The position numbers and the translations under genes were made by a program. This document shows positions 13,849 through 20,887 of a stretch of 20,887 bases of DNA, piece after piece. This DNA is from an uncultured Clostridia bacterium (GTDB lineage: Bacteria; Bacillota; Clostridia; TANB77; CAG-508): NCBI GenBank assembly GCA_934120045.1, contig CAKOTF010000017.1, forward strand, positions 1-20,887, given 5' to 3'. A model generated the notes under the pieces. That model saw nothing but the letters and a program-made list of their open reading frames with translations. It did no database searches and was not told where the DNA came from. Position 1 is the stretch's first letter. Every line of letters starts with the position of its first letter.

Positions 13849-15009
13849 TTAGAATGCTCTTCTAAATAATTCAATAAAGTCTTCTTTTGATACTTCTCTT
13901 GGATTTCCTGGTTTGCAAGGATCTTGCATTGCTTTATCCGCTAGCATTTCAAAATCTTCTTCTTTGGCTCCAACATCTCTAACTCTTTGTGTAATTCCTA
14001 CTGATTTTGATAATTCAGATATCATCCATACAAATGTATTTATAACATCTTGGTCATTTAAGTTTGCAGCATCTGGTCTACCAATTTCACATAAGATTTC
14101 TCTAAATCTTTGTGCTGTTGCTGGATCTTCACCATTAAATCTCATAACTGTTGGTAATAAAATAGCATTTGCAAGACCATGTGGAGTATCATAAACAGCT
14201 CCTAATTGATGTGCCATTGAATGTACAATTCCTAATCCTACATTTGAGAATCCCATACCAGCAATATATTGAGCTAATCCCATCATTTCTATTGCTTCTT
14301 CATCTTTTTCATTTACTGCTGATGGTAAATATTTGAATATTAATTTTATTGCTTTCATATGGAACATATCTGACATTGTATTATGTGCTTTTGTGATATA
14401 TCCTTCAACTGCATGTGTTAATGCATCCATTCCTGTAGCTGATGCTAATGATTTTGGCATTGTTGCCATTAAGTCTGAATCAACAATTGCCATAATTGGA
14501 ATATCATGTGGATCTACACATACCATTTTTATTTCTCTTTCTTCATCTGTTATAACATAATTTATTGTTACTTCAGCAGCTGTTCCTGATGTTGTTGGTA
14601 ATGCTATTACTGGCATACCTCTATTTACTGTGTTTGATGCACCATTTAATGATACAATATCAGATCTATCTGGGTTTGTCATAACTATAGATATTCCTTT
14701 TGCTGTATCTATGCTTGATCCTCCACCAACTGCAACAATTACATCTGCACCTGATTTTTTACAAGCTTCAATTCCATCTGTTACATTTTTTATTGTTGGG
14801 TTTGGTTTTACTTCTGAATATACTTCAAAAGGTATTCCTGCTTTTTCTAAAACATCTGTAACTTTATTGATAACTCCACATTCTGCTAATGATTTATCTG
14901 TAACTACAAATGCTTTTTTAAATCCTCTGTTTTTTATTTCTGGTGCTAATTCTTCTCTTGCACCTTTTCCAAAATATGATGTTTCATTTAACATAAATCT
15001 AACTGACAT
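13849..15009 (-). CDS. fucO: Iron-containing alcohol dehydrogenase, lactaldehyde reductase (FucO) type
   Basis: 386 residues, almost the length of E. coli FucO and similar throughout (RFMLNETSYFGKGA, NPTI, TTSGTAAEVTINYVITDEE, CVDPHDIP). The NAD-binding GGGSSIDTAKG is at 95-105. The metal ligands Asp195, His199, His263 and His277 are all present and at positions nearly equal to those of the E. coli enzyme. FucO reduces L-lactaldehyde to 1,2-propanediol with NADH, as in fucose/rhamnose fermentation. Here no sugar-catabolic partners are adjacent, so the true substrate may be another short aldehyde or diol. ATG at 15007-15009 follows AGGAGTG. It lies about 100 nt past the 15108-15746 gene with its own terminator. 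Confidence 0.9.
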   Translation of the reverse strand: MSVRFMLNETSYFGKGAREELAPEIKNRGFKKAFVVTDKSLAECGVINKVTDVLEKAGIPFEVYSEVKPNPTIKNVTDGIEACKKSGADVIVAVGGGSSIDTAKGISIVMTNPDRSDIVSLNGASNTVNRGMPVIALPTTSGTAAEVTINYVITDEEREIKMVCVDPHDIPIMAIVDSDLMATMPKSLASATGMDALTHAVEGYITKAHNTMSDMFHMKAIKLIFKYLPSAVNEKDEEAIEMMGLAQYIAGMGFSNVGLGIVHSMAHQLGAVYDTPHGLANAILLPTVMRFNGEDPATAQRFREILCEIGRPDAANLNDQDVINTFVWMISELSKSVGITQRVRDVGAKEEDFEMLADKAMQDPCKPGNPREVSKEDFIELFRRAF

Positions 15010-15041
15010 ATTTTTTTACACTCCTTCTTTTGAATCTTATT

Positions 15042-15067
15042 CCTCTTTTATAAGAGGTTTTTTATTT
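15042..15067 (+). terminator. Hairpin and T-tract antisense to the dehydrogenase leader
   Basis: CCTCTT, TTAT, AAGAGG, then TTTTTTATTT on the plus strand. No plus-strand gene precedes it; in the sense direction it is a leader hairpin. It may only limit antisense transcription. Confidence 0.35.
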
Positions 15068-15107
15068 ATATAATCGCCTATTGGCGCAATTATATACTAC
15101 TGTATAT

Positions 15108-15746
15108 TTAATTTTCTGCATATGTTGTTGGTATTTCAAATAGTTTACTATTTGTTTCTTGAGTTATTTCTATTTTTTGCAATTCTTCTGTTCCATTTTC
15201 ATATATTGTTTTTATATATACTAAATCTTTGTTTTTGTCAAAATAAAATCTTGTTTTTGTTTTACTTTCATCAATATCTAATGATGTTGTTTCTGAAAAC
15301 ATTGTTGAACCTGTATATTCTTCATATTTCAACTTTCTGCCTCTTACTTTTTCTTCACCATTAGTATGTTCTTTTCCAATAACATCTTTTATCCAATCTA
15401 TTACAATACTATTTTCTATATTTGTACTATTATATATATAATATTCTTCTTTATCATGTAAAATATAATATGTTTTATTATCTTTTATTACTGTTGTTGT
15501 ATGTTGACCATCAGCATAACTATCTATTGCTGTTTTGTCTCCATCTTTTGCAACTATTGTTTTATTTTTTGAATCTTTCTCTTTAGTGAATTGATATGAT
15601 TGCATTGAGCTTAATTTATCATATTCTCCTTGCAATAATTGTTCTTCACTTGTTTTACTATTTTTATTAATTACTACTACAATTATTATAATTGCAATTA
15701 TTACTAATATAATTGGTATTATTGGTATTCTTATCTTTTTTTTCAT
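15108..15746 (-). CDS. Membrane-anchored extracellular protein of unknown function
   Basis: 212 residues. A Lys-rich start and one long hydrophobic helix (about 7-26) anchor a hydrophilic domain presumably outside the cell. There is no lipobox Cys. The domain alternates short strands (TYYILHDKEEYYIYN, TKTRFYFDKNKDLVYIKT), reminiscent of LolA/LppX-like half-barrel lipoproteins, but no signature residue proves it. It starts 48 bp after def, with AAGGAATGTGAAG before the ATG at 15744-15746, so it is probably in the priA-def transcription unit. Function unknown. Confidence 0.75.
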   Translation of the reverse strand: MKKKIRIPIIPIILVIIAIIIIVVVINKNSKTSEEQLLQGEYDKLSSMQSYQFTKEKDSKNKTIVAKDGDKTAIDSYADGQHTTTVIKDNKTYYILHDKEEYYIYNSTNIENSIVIDWIKDVIGKEHTNGEEKVRGRKLKYEEYTGSTMFSETTSLDIDESKTKTRFYFDKNKDLVYIKTIYENGTEELQKIEITQETNSKLFEIPTTYAEN

Positions 15747-15794
15747 TTTACTTCACATTCCTTTTTTTATTGAATATTTAGTATTTCTGTGTAT

Positions 15795-16274
15795 TTAGTT
15801 TTGACTATTATCAACATATTCTAATGTTCCTGGTATCATTCTATCTATAAAAACAATTCCATCTAAATGGTCAATTTCATGTGCAACTGCTTGTGCTAAT
15901 AAGTCTTTTGCTTTTAATTTAAACTTCTTTCCTTCTCTATCTAATGCTTCTACTGTAAGTTCCTTTGGTCTTACAACTTTTGCATATTCGTTTGGAAAAC
16001 TTAAGCAACCTTCTTCTACTTCATGTTCTCCTTTTGTACTTGTTATTTTAGGATTTATAAATACTCTTGCTCCTTCTCCATCTTCTATGTCTATTACAAC
16101 TACTCTTTTTAAAACACCTACTTGTACAGCTGATAGTCCAACTCCATTGTATTTATACATTGTTTCTATCATGTCATCTATTAATGTTTGTATTTTGTCA
16201 TTTATTATATCTACTTCTCTTGATTTTTTTCTCAATATTTCGTCTTTTTCAAGTCTCATTGTTCTTATTGCCAC
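15795..16274 (-). CDS. def: Peptide deformylase
   Basis: 159 residues. It removes the formyl group from the N-terminal methionine of new proteins. All three metal-site motifs are visible: GVGLSAVQVG (44-53, Gln51; the usual Ala is Ser here), EGCLS (88-92, Cys90) and HEIDHLDG (132-139, His132 and His136). Start: GTG at 16272-16274 with GGGAGAA about 9 nt upstream, giving the usual short N-terminus (AIRTMRLEKDEIL). A longer frame reaching 16340 has no ribosome site and adds non-homologous residues. It lies 94 nt downstream of priA, as in many Firmicutes (priA-def, normally followed by fmt, which is absent here). Confidence 0.95.
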   Translation of the reverse strand: MAIRTMRLEKDEILRKKSREVDIINDKIQTLIDDMIETMYKYNGVGLSAVQVGVLKRVVVIDIEDGEGARVFINPKITSTKGEHEVEEGCLSFPNEYAKVVRPKELTVEALDREGKKFKLKAKDLLAQAVAHEIDHLDGIVFIDRMIPGTLEYVDNSQN

Positions 16275-16368
16275 GTTTATATTCTCCCTTCTATACACTA
16301 TTACCTTAAATATCATATCCCAAATAAGTTTATTTGTCAATTATTTTCGACTAAAAATCTGTTGGTAA

Positions 16369-18618
16369 TTACATCATGTTATTTGGGTTTATTTTTATTG
16401 TAACTTTAGTATTTTTATAATTGCAATTATAGAATTTTTGTAAATATTCATTTAAGATTTGATTCGCATTTTCTGTCATAATTCCTTTTATTATTATTCT
16501 CCATCTAAATCTATTTTGAATTTTGTCTATTGGTGATGGCATTGGTTTTAAAACATTAAATTCTTCTGTATTAAACATTTTTCTAAAATATTGATATGTT
16601 TTTTCAGCAATTTGTTTTACTTCATTTTCATTTAAACTGCTAAATCCAATTAAAATTATGTCACTAAATGGTGGATATTTTAATTGTTCTCTTAATGCTA
16701 TTTCTGTATTATAAAATTTGTCATAATTCTGTTCTTTGGCACATTGTATTGCGAAATTTTCTGGATTATATGTTTGTATTATTACATTTCCTTCTAATTG
16801 TTCTCTTCCAGCTCTTCCTGCAACTTGTGTTAAAATTTGAAATGTTCTTTCATTTGCTCTATAGTCATCTATATTTAAACTACTGTCTGCTGCAATTACT
16901 CCTACTAATGTAACATTAGGAAAATGATGTCCTTTTACTACCATTTGTGTTCCTATTAAAATATCTATATTTTCATTTCTAAATTTATTTAATATTTCTT
17001 CATGTGAATTTTTTTTGTTTACTGTATCTACATCCATTCTTATTGTTGTGGCTTGTGGAAATACTTTATTTATTTCTTGTTCTAATTTTTGTGTTCCTGT
17101 TCCAAAATATCTTATTTTTGTACTATGACATTCTGGGCAAACTGTTACAACGTCTTCTTCATATCCACAATAATGACATTTTAGCTTATTTTCAAATCTA
17201 TGATATGTTAAACTTATATCACAATTTTTGCATTTTACTGTATAACCACATTCTCTACACATTATAAATGTTGAATATCCTCTTCTGTTTAAGAAAAGTA
17301 TTGTTTGTCTTTTTTCTTCAAGATTTTTTTGGATTGCATCATGTAATTTATAACTTAACATTGATCTATTTCCATTTGCTAATTCCATTTTTAAATCAAC
17401 AACATCTACACTTGGAAGTTTTGAATTATTTGCTCTTTTAGTTAATACTAATAATGTTATTTCACCTTGTTGTGCTTTATAATATGTAGTTAAGTCTGGT
17501 GTTGCACTTCCTAATACTAATGGACAATTGTTTTCTTTTGCTATTTTTTTTGCTATTTCTTTTGCATCATATTTTGGAACTGATTCTGATTTATATGAAC
17601 TATCATGTTCTTCATCTATAATAATTATTCCAATATTATTTAATGGTGCAAATATTGCAGACCTTGCTCCTATTACAATTTTAGCTTTTCCTTCTTTTAT
17701 TCTATTCCATTCATCATATCTTTCTCCAAGTGATAATTTGCTATGTAATACTGCAATTTCATCTTTTCCAAAACGGCTTATAAATCTGTCTATCATTTGT
17801 GGGGTTAATGATATTTCTGGTACTAATACTATTGAAGTTTTATTTTGTTCCATTGCTTTTCCTATTAGTTGTAAATATATTTCTGTTTTTCCAGAACCTG
17901 TTACTCCATATATTAAAAATCTTTCATATTGTTGTTGCTCCATTTTTTCTGATATTTCGTCAAATGCCATTTGTTGTTCAAGTGTAAGTTTTAAATTCTC
18001 TGTTTTTTCTATCTTTTTGCTTGCAAGTGGGTCTCTTTCTATTTTCTTTTCTATTATTTCTACATATCCGTTTTTTTCTAATGTTTTTACAATTGCTCTT
18101 GTTCCACCTATATATGCTTCAATTTCAGGTACTGTTACTCCTTCATTGTCTTTTAAAAATTGTAAAACTTTTTTCTGCTTTTCTGATTTGATTTTTTTCA
18201 TTTCTATATCAAATTCAATTTCTTCTATGTCTTTTTTTAGATATACTGCATTTATTGTTTTATCTTGAACATTTTGGTTTTCGTCTTTTGCTTTTGTTCC
18301 TGGTGTTAACATTTGTTTTATGCAATCAGATACATTGCAAAAATATCTTTTTGCCATCCATTGTGCTAATTCAATTTGCTTTTCTGTTAAATTGTGTTTT
18401 ATTTTTACTATATCTTTTACTTCATATGTTGTGTTTTCTTTTATTCCTACAACATATCCTTCTGCTAAATTTGTTTCTTTTCCTTCTGCACTTTTTCCGA
18501 ATGGAACTATTACTGTGCTTCCTATCATTATTAGTTCTTCTAGTTCTTTTGGTATGTTATAATCAAATGTTCTATTTAGTCTTTTGGCTGATCTGTTTAT
18601 TATTATTTCTGCTATCAT
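16369..18618 (-). CDS. priA: Primosomal protein N' (PriA), replication restart helicase
   Basis: 749 residues. A 3'-5' superfamily 2 helicase that recognises stalled forks and reloads the replicative helicase. An N-terminal DNA-binding region precedes Walker A GVTGSGKT (238-245) and DEEH (335-338). Eight zinc cysteines are all present (454, 457, 463, 466, 481, 484, 494, 497). They are followed by TQMVVKGHHFPNV and the QVAGRAGR motif VI. The ATG at 18616-18618 is chosen because AGGAGA lies directly upstream; a longer frame to 18747 runs through the promoter and an inverted repeat and adds a low-complexity basic leader. A TATAAT lies 28 nt upstream (18646-18651). Confidence 0.96.
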   Translation of the reverse strand: MIAEIIINRSAKRLNRTFDYNIPKELEELIMIGSTVIVPFGKSAEGKETNLAEGYVVGIKENTTYEVKDIVKIKHNLTEKQIELAQWMAKRYFCNVSDCIKQMLTPGTKAKDENQNVQDKTINAVYLKKDIEEIEFDIEMKKIKSEKQKKVLQFLKDNEGVTVPEIEAYIGGTRAIVKTLEKNGYVEIIEKKIERDPLASKKIEKTENLKLTLEQQMAFDEISEKMEQQQYERFLIYGVTGSGKTEIYLQLIGKAMEQNKTSIVLVPEISLTPQMIDRFISRFGKDEIAVLHSKLSLGERYDEWNRIKEGKAKIVIGARSAIFAPLNNIGIIIIDEEHDSSYKSESVPKYDAKEIAKKIAKENNCPLVLGSATPDLTTYYKAQQGEITLLVLTKRANNSKLPSVDVVDLKMELANGNRSMLSYKLHDAIQKNLEEKRQTILFLNRRGYSTFIMCRECGYTVKCKNCDISLTYHRFENKLKCHYCGYEEDVVTVCPECHSTKIRYFGTGTQKLEQEINKVFPQATTIRMDVDTVNKKNSHEEILNKFRNENIDILIGTQMVVKGHHFPNVTLVGVIAADSSLNIDDYRANERTFQILTQVAGRAGREQLEGNVIIQTYNPENFAIQCAKEQNYDKFYNTEIALREQLKYPPFSDIILIGFSSLNENEVKQIAEKTYQYFRKMFNTEEFNVLKPMPSPIDKIQNRFRWRIIIKGIMTENANQILNEYLQKFYNCNYKNTKVTIKINPNNMM

Positions 18619-18645
18619 ATGTTTTCTCCTTTTTACGATGATTAC

Positions 18646-18651
18646 ATTATA
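18646..18651 (-). promoter_or_regulatory. -10 box of priA
   Basis: TGTTATAATG on the minus strand (the TATAAT itself is at 18646-18651); no clear -35. Confidence 0.5.
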
Positions 18652-18711
18652 ACATATTTTTCTTATTTTTCTACATTTTTTGTTATATAAATAATATTGA
18701 ATGAAGGTGTA

Positions 18712-18767
18712 GAGGGTGTAGAATATAGTGTGCTTTTTATATTTCACACACTATATTCTACACCCTC
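18712..18767. repeat. Perfect 21-bp inverted repeat between the LRR surface gene and priA
   Basis: Arms 18712-18732 and 18747-18767, loop 14 nt. One arm begins GAGGGTGTAGAATATAG. No T-tract follows on either strand, so it is not a standard intrinsic terminator. A partial direct copy of the arm's start (GGTGTAGA) precedes it at about 18706. It could be a REP/MITE-like palindrome, a factor-dependent terminator or a protein-binding site. Confidence 0.75.
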
Positions 18768-18835
18768 GAATGTTGGGATTATTTTTCAACTGCCTACTTA
18801 TAAAAATACTTTTTTCCTCTTTCTAATTCACGGCT

Positions 18836-18855
18836 TTAGCACTCAGTTCTGCTAA
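18836..18855 (-). other. Stem-loop at the end of VR2
   Basis: TTAGCA/TGCTAA, 6-bp stem, 8-nt loop, overlapping the stop codon at 18852-18854. It is placed like the VR1 hairpin but is weaker and has a larger loop than the known DGR hairpins. Confidence 0.4.
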
Positions 18856-19010
18856 TAAAGTGTAAGGCGGGAACCTTGGTTGGAAGAGCTAAAAGTAGGA
18901 TTGTTGAGGCTACGAACGTCTGGTCTAGTGCTGTTGGCATACGTAATGTTGTAACCGCCTCCAAGTCCACCTCGAAATCCGGTGACGATGGCCTCTAGGC
19001 TCCCTTCCCA
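18852..19010 (-). other. Candidate DGR variable region VR2
   Basis: The last roughly 150 bp of the LRR surface gene. GC is 29/60 at 18901-18960, against 19/60 at 19201-19260. NNC/NNT codons dominate (for example GAC GTT CGT AGC CTC AAC AAT). The encoded tail, from AGNVWEG through FRGGLGGGYN to GSRLTLY, aligns by eye with the FGE/C-type-lectin-like ends of DGR variable proteins (NVWEW..RGG..GFR). It is a different VR type from VR1. Confidence 0.68.
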
Positions 19011-20887
19011 GACATTTCCTGCTAAATCAAATATATTCTTTGTAGAATAAGGATCTTGACTTCCTGTTGGGGCTACTTCTGAATAAACATCATTTTTCAC
19101 TCCCCTTATTGTCCCATAATTTCCTTTTCCTGCTCCATTTGTTACATAATATTTTCCTCTTGATTGTGCTTGATCTGAACTTTTTTCTTCTTTCATCCAT
19201 ATCATTATTTGATCCCACTGACTTCCCCATATCATACTACTAGTTGTTTTACTTTCTAATGCTAACTCTGAATATATTTTCTGCTGTGCATACATCCTAT
19301 ACCAGGTTACACTATTTATTCCATTTGTTGTATTTCTTTTACTTGATACTTGAATTCTATTTGATGCTATATAATTTTCTGTTGTGCTATTACTCATACT
19401 ACTCGTTTCATATCTTCCTACCCAAAATCCTCCTTTTTCTTCTACTTTTTTCACCATTTCATTATATTGACTTTGCAATGCACTTTCAAAACTTGTTGAA
19501 TCATTATAACTTGTATTTAATATTCCATTTACTTGTTTTAAGTTCGTTTCCGTATCTCCTTTTGTTGAATTTGTTAATCCTGCTGGTTCTCTATGAGTTG
19601 TTGATTTTGGAGTCCAGTTTGAATGTGGTGTTACTTTTACATATGTTGTATTATTCTCTGTTACTTCACTAAATTCATATAGTACTCCTATATAATCTCC
19701 TGCTGTATTTGTTTTTATTGCCATTGGATATTTTCCAACATTTATTTGTTCTTGAACTTTACTTCTTATTCCTGCATCATCTAAACCTGAATATGTACTA
19801 CTTAAATCTAGTATTGCATTTTTTACTGGTACCCATACAAATTGATCATATGTTTCTTGCATTTTTGTTTTATTTGTCCAGTCTGGTGTATCTATCTTTC
19901 CATCTCCATCTGCATCTTTCATTATATATATTACTATTCCTCTGTCTATATTTTCATATTCTCCTTCAAATTGTGATAACACTGCTAATTCTGGTATTGT
20001 CAAATTTTTAGCTGATTTATTTATGTCTGTTAAATATCCTGGTTCTCCTTCTTTGTCTATTCTTGCATATGTTGCATCTACATTACTAGAATTAAATTTT
20101 GTTCCATTTCCACCAACTAACTTTGTTGCTCCAGAAAACATATTAGAAGAATCTGTTACATTTTTTGTTGTCCAGCCTTTTCCTGTTTCTTCATCATATT
20201 TACTTACATATATTTTACTTAATTTACTACATTCATAAAACATTCTCATCATATTTGTTACTTGGCTTGTATCAAATTTACTTACATCTAGACTTGTTAA
20301 ACTTTTACATCCATTAAACATAACACTCATATTTGTTACTTTGCTTGTATCAAATTTACTTACATCTAAACTTGTTAAACTACTACACATCATAAACATA
20401 GAACTCATATTTGTTACTTTGCTTGTATCAAATTTACTTACATCTAGACTTGTTAAACTTTTACATCCATAAAACATAGAACTCATATCTGTTACTTTGC
20501 TTGTATCAAATTTACTTACATCTAGACTTGTTAAACTACTACAAGTCCAAAACATCCAACTCATATTTGTTACTTTGCTTGTATCAAATTTACTTACATC
20601 TAGACTTGTTAATCTAGTACAAGAAGCAAACATATAACTCATATCTGTTACTTGGCTTGTATCAAATTTACTTACATTTATACTTGTTAAACTTTTACAT
20701 ACATAAAACATTCTCATCATATCTGTTACTTTGCTTGTATCAAATTTACTTACATCTAGACTTGTTAAACTACTACAAGAAGCAAACATAACTCTCATAT
20801 TTGTTACTTGGCTTGTATCAAATTTACTTACATCTAGACTTGTTAATCTAGTACAAGAAGCAAACATATAACTCATATCTGTTACTT
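18852..20887 (-). CDS. BspA-type LRR (DUF285) surface protein with FGE/C-type-lectin-like C-terminus (3' part)
   Basis: The frame is open to the right edge, so the N-terminus, including any signal or anchor, is missing; the methionine at 20874-20876 is only a repeat residue. It has eight near-identical 26-residue DUF285 repeats (VSKFDTSKVTNMSSMFxxCxSLTSLD pattern) and a degenerate ninth. A linker follows with a Ca-loop-like DADGDGKID. The C-terminal domain has FVWVPV, GGFWVGRYET, WDQIMIWM and NIFDLAGNVWEG, characteristic of FGE-sulfatase/C-type-lectin-like folds, and ends in VR2. Such proteins are surface adhesins or receptors; DUF285 repeats occur in BspA-like proteins of gut and oral bacteria. 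The stop is TAG at 18852-18854. The exposed 'xx' positions of the repeats and the VR2 codons are the variable parts. Confidence 0.85.
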   Translation of the reverse strand, partial: VTDMSYMFASCTRLTSLDVSKFDTSQVTNMRVMFASCSSLTSLDVSKFDTSKVTDMMRMFYVCKSLTSINVSKFDTSQVTDMSYMFASCTRLTSLDVSKFDTSKVTNMSWMFWTCSSLTSLDVSKFDTSKVTDMSSMFYGCKSLTSLDVSKFDTSKVTNMSSMFMMCSSLTSLDVSKFDTSKVTNMSVMFNGCKSLTSLDVSKFDTSQVTNMMRMFYECSKLSKIYVSKYDEETGKGWTTKNVTDSSNMFSGATKLVGGNGTKFNSSNVDATYARIDKEGEPGYLTDINKSAKNLTIPELAVLSQFEGEYENIDRGIVIYIMKDADGDGKIDTPDWTNKTKMQETYDQFVWVPVKNAILDLSSTYSGLDDAGIRSKVQEQINVGKYPMAIKTNTAGDYIGVLYEFSEVTENNTTYVKVTPHSNWTPKSTTHREPAGLTNSTKGDTETNLKQVNGILNTSYNDSTSFESALQSQYNEMVKKVEEKGGFWVGRYETSSMSNSTTENYIASNRIQVSSKRNTTNGINSVTWYRMYAQQKIYSELALESKTTSSMIWGSQWDQIMIWMKEEKSSDQAQSRGKYYVTNGAGKGNYGTIRGVKNDVYSEVAPTGSQDPYSTKNIFDLAGNVWEGSLEAIVTGFRGGLGGGYNITYANSTRPDVRSLNNPTFSSSNQGSRLTLY
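20253..20887 (-). repeat. Tandem 78-bp DUF285 repeats
   Basis: Eight units of 78 bp continuing past the window edge. The core (DVSKFDTSxVT) is nearly invariant, while residues around MxxMFxxCxxL change. Units 1 and 4 share MSYMFASCTRLT exactly, a sign of recent duplication or conversion. This is a coding repeat, not a CRISPR array: there are no unique spacers. Confidence 0.95.

Noticed and set aside
18619..18747. N-terminal extension of priA
   Set aside because: It runs through the -10 box and the 21-bp palindrome and lacks a ribosome site; the ATG at 18618 has AGGAGA.
20253..20887. CRISPR array from regularly spaced repeats
   Set aside because: The units are contiguous, in frame and encode DUF285 repeats; there are no spacers.

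Overview
The window is AT-rich DNA whose housekeeping genes (dxs, tyrS, priA, def, mgtE) look like a low-GC Clostridia-type Firmicute, probably gut-associated. This is judged from base composition, strong AGGAG-type ribosome sites, an SleB-type hydrolase and the style of the surface proteins. The standard code is used. Almost every gene is on the minus strand.

Layout, left to right. 1-770: 5' part of an AAA-ATPase-like gene. 925-1887 (+): a start-less cassette with a truncated Ig-like (BIG2) domain and a C-terminal domain that ends in a GC-rich block resembling the variable region (VR) of a diversity-generating retroelement (DGR). About 1914-2630: an IS200-type insertion sequence. 2764-5322: a large prepilin-like anchored protein with four BIG2 domains and a beta-propeller-like C-terminus. 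5358-5544: a probable invertible promoter, pointing away from that gene. 5617-10882: mgtE, dxs, a monofunctional peptidoglycan glycosyltransferase and an SleB-type hydrolase. 11023-12249: tyrS. 12405-13738: three unrecognised small genes. 13849-18618: a fucO-like alcohol dehydrogenase, an anchored hypothetical protein, def and priA. 18852 to the right edge: the 3' part of a BspA-type leucine-rich repeat surface protein with a second, different VR-like end.

The most interesting part is 925-5605, which appears to stack three ways of varying one surface protein. (1) A TTGACA-N17-TATTAT promoter lies between two exact 20-nt inverted sites just upstream of the prepilin-BIG2 gene. It now faces away (OFF) into a terminator. 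(2) About 280 bp of the fourth BIG2 domain is repeated in inverted orientation in the start-less cassette at about 95% identity and in frame. Recombination between the copies would swap the propeller end for the VR-bearing end. (3) The VR itself looks hypermutated, with runs of NNC codons and a 10-bp stem with a GTAA loop at its 3' end. A second VR of a different type closes the protein at the right edge. No reverse transcriptase, template repeat or recombinase is visible here, so those would have to act from elsewhere in the genome. The combined model is inference; the repeats, promoter and codon patterns can be read directly.
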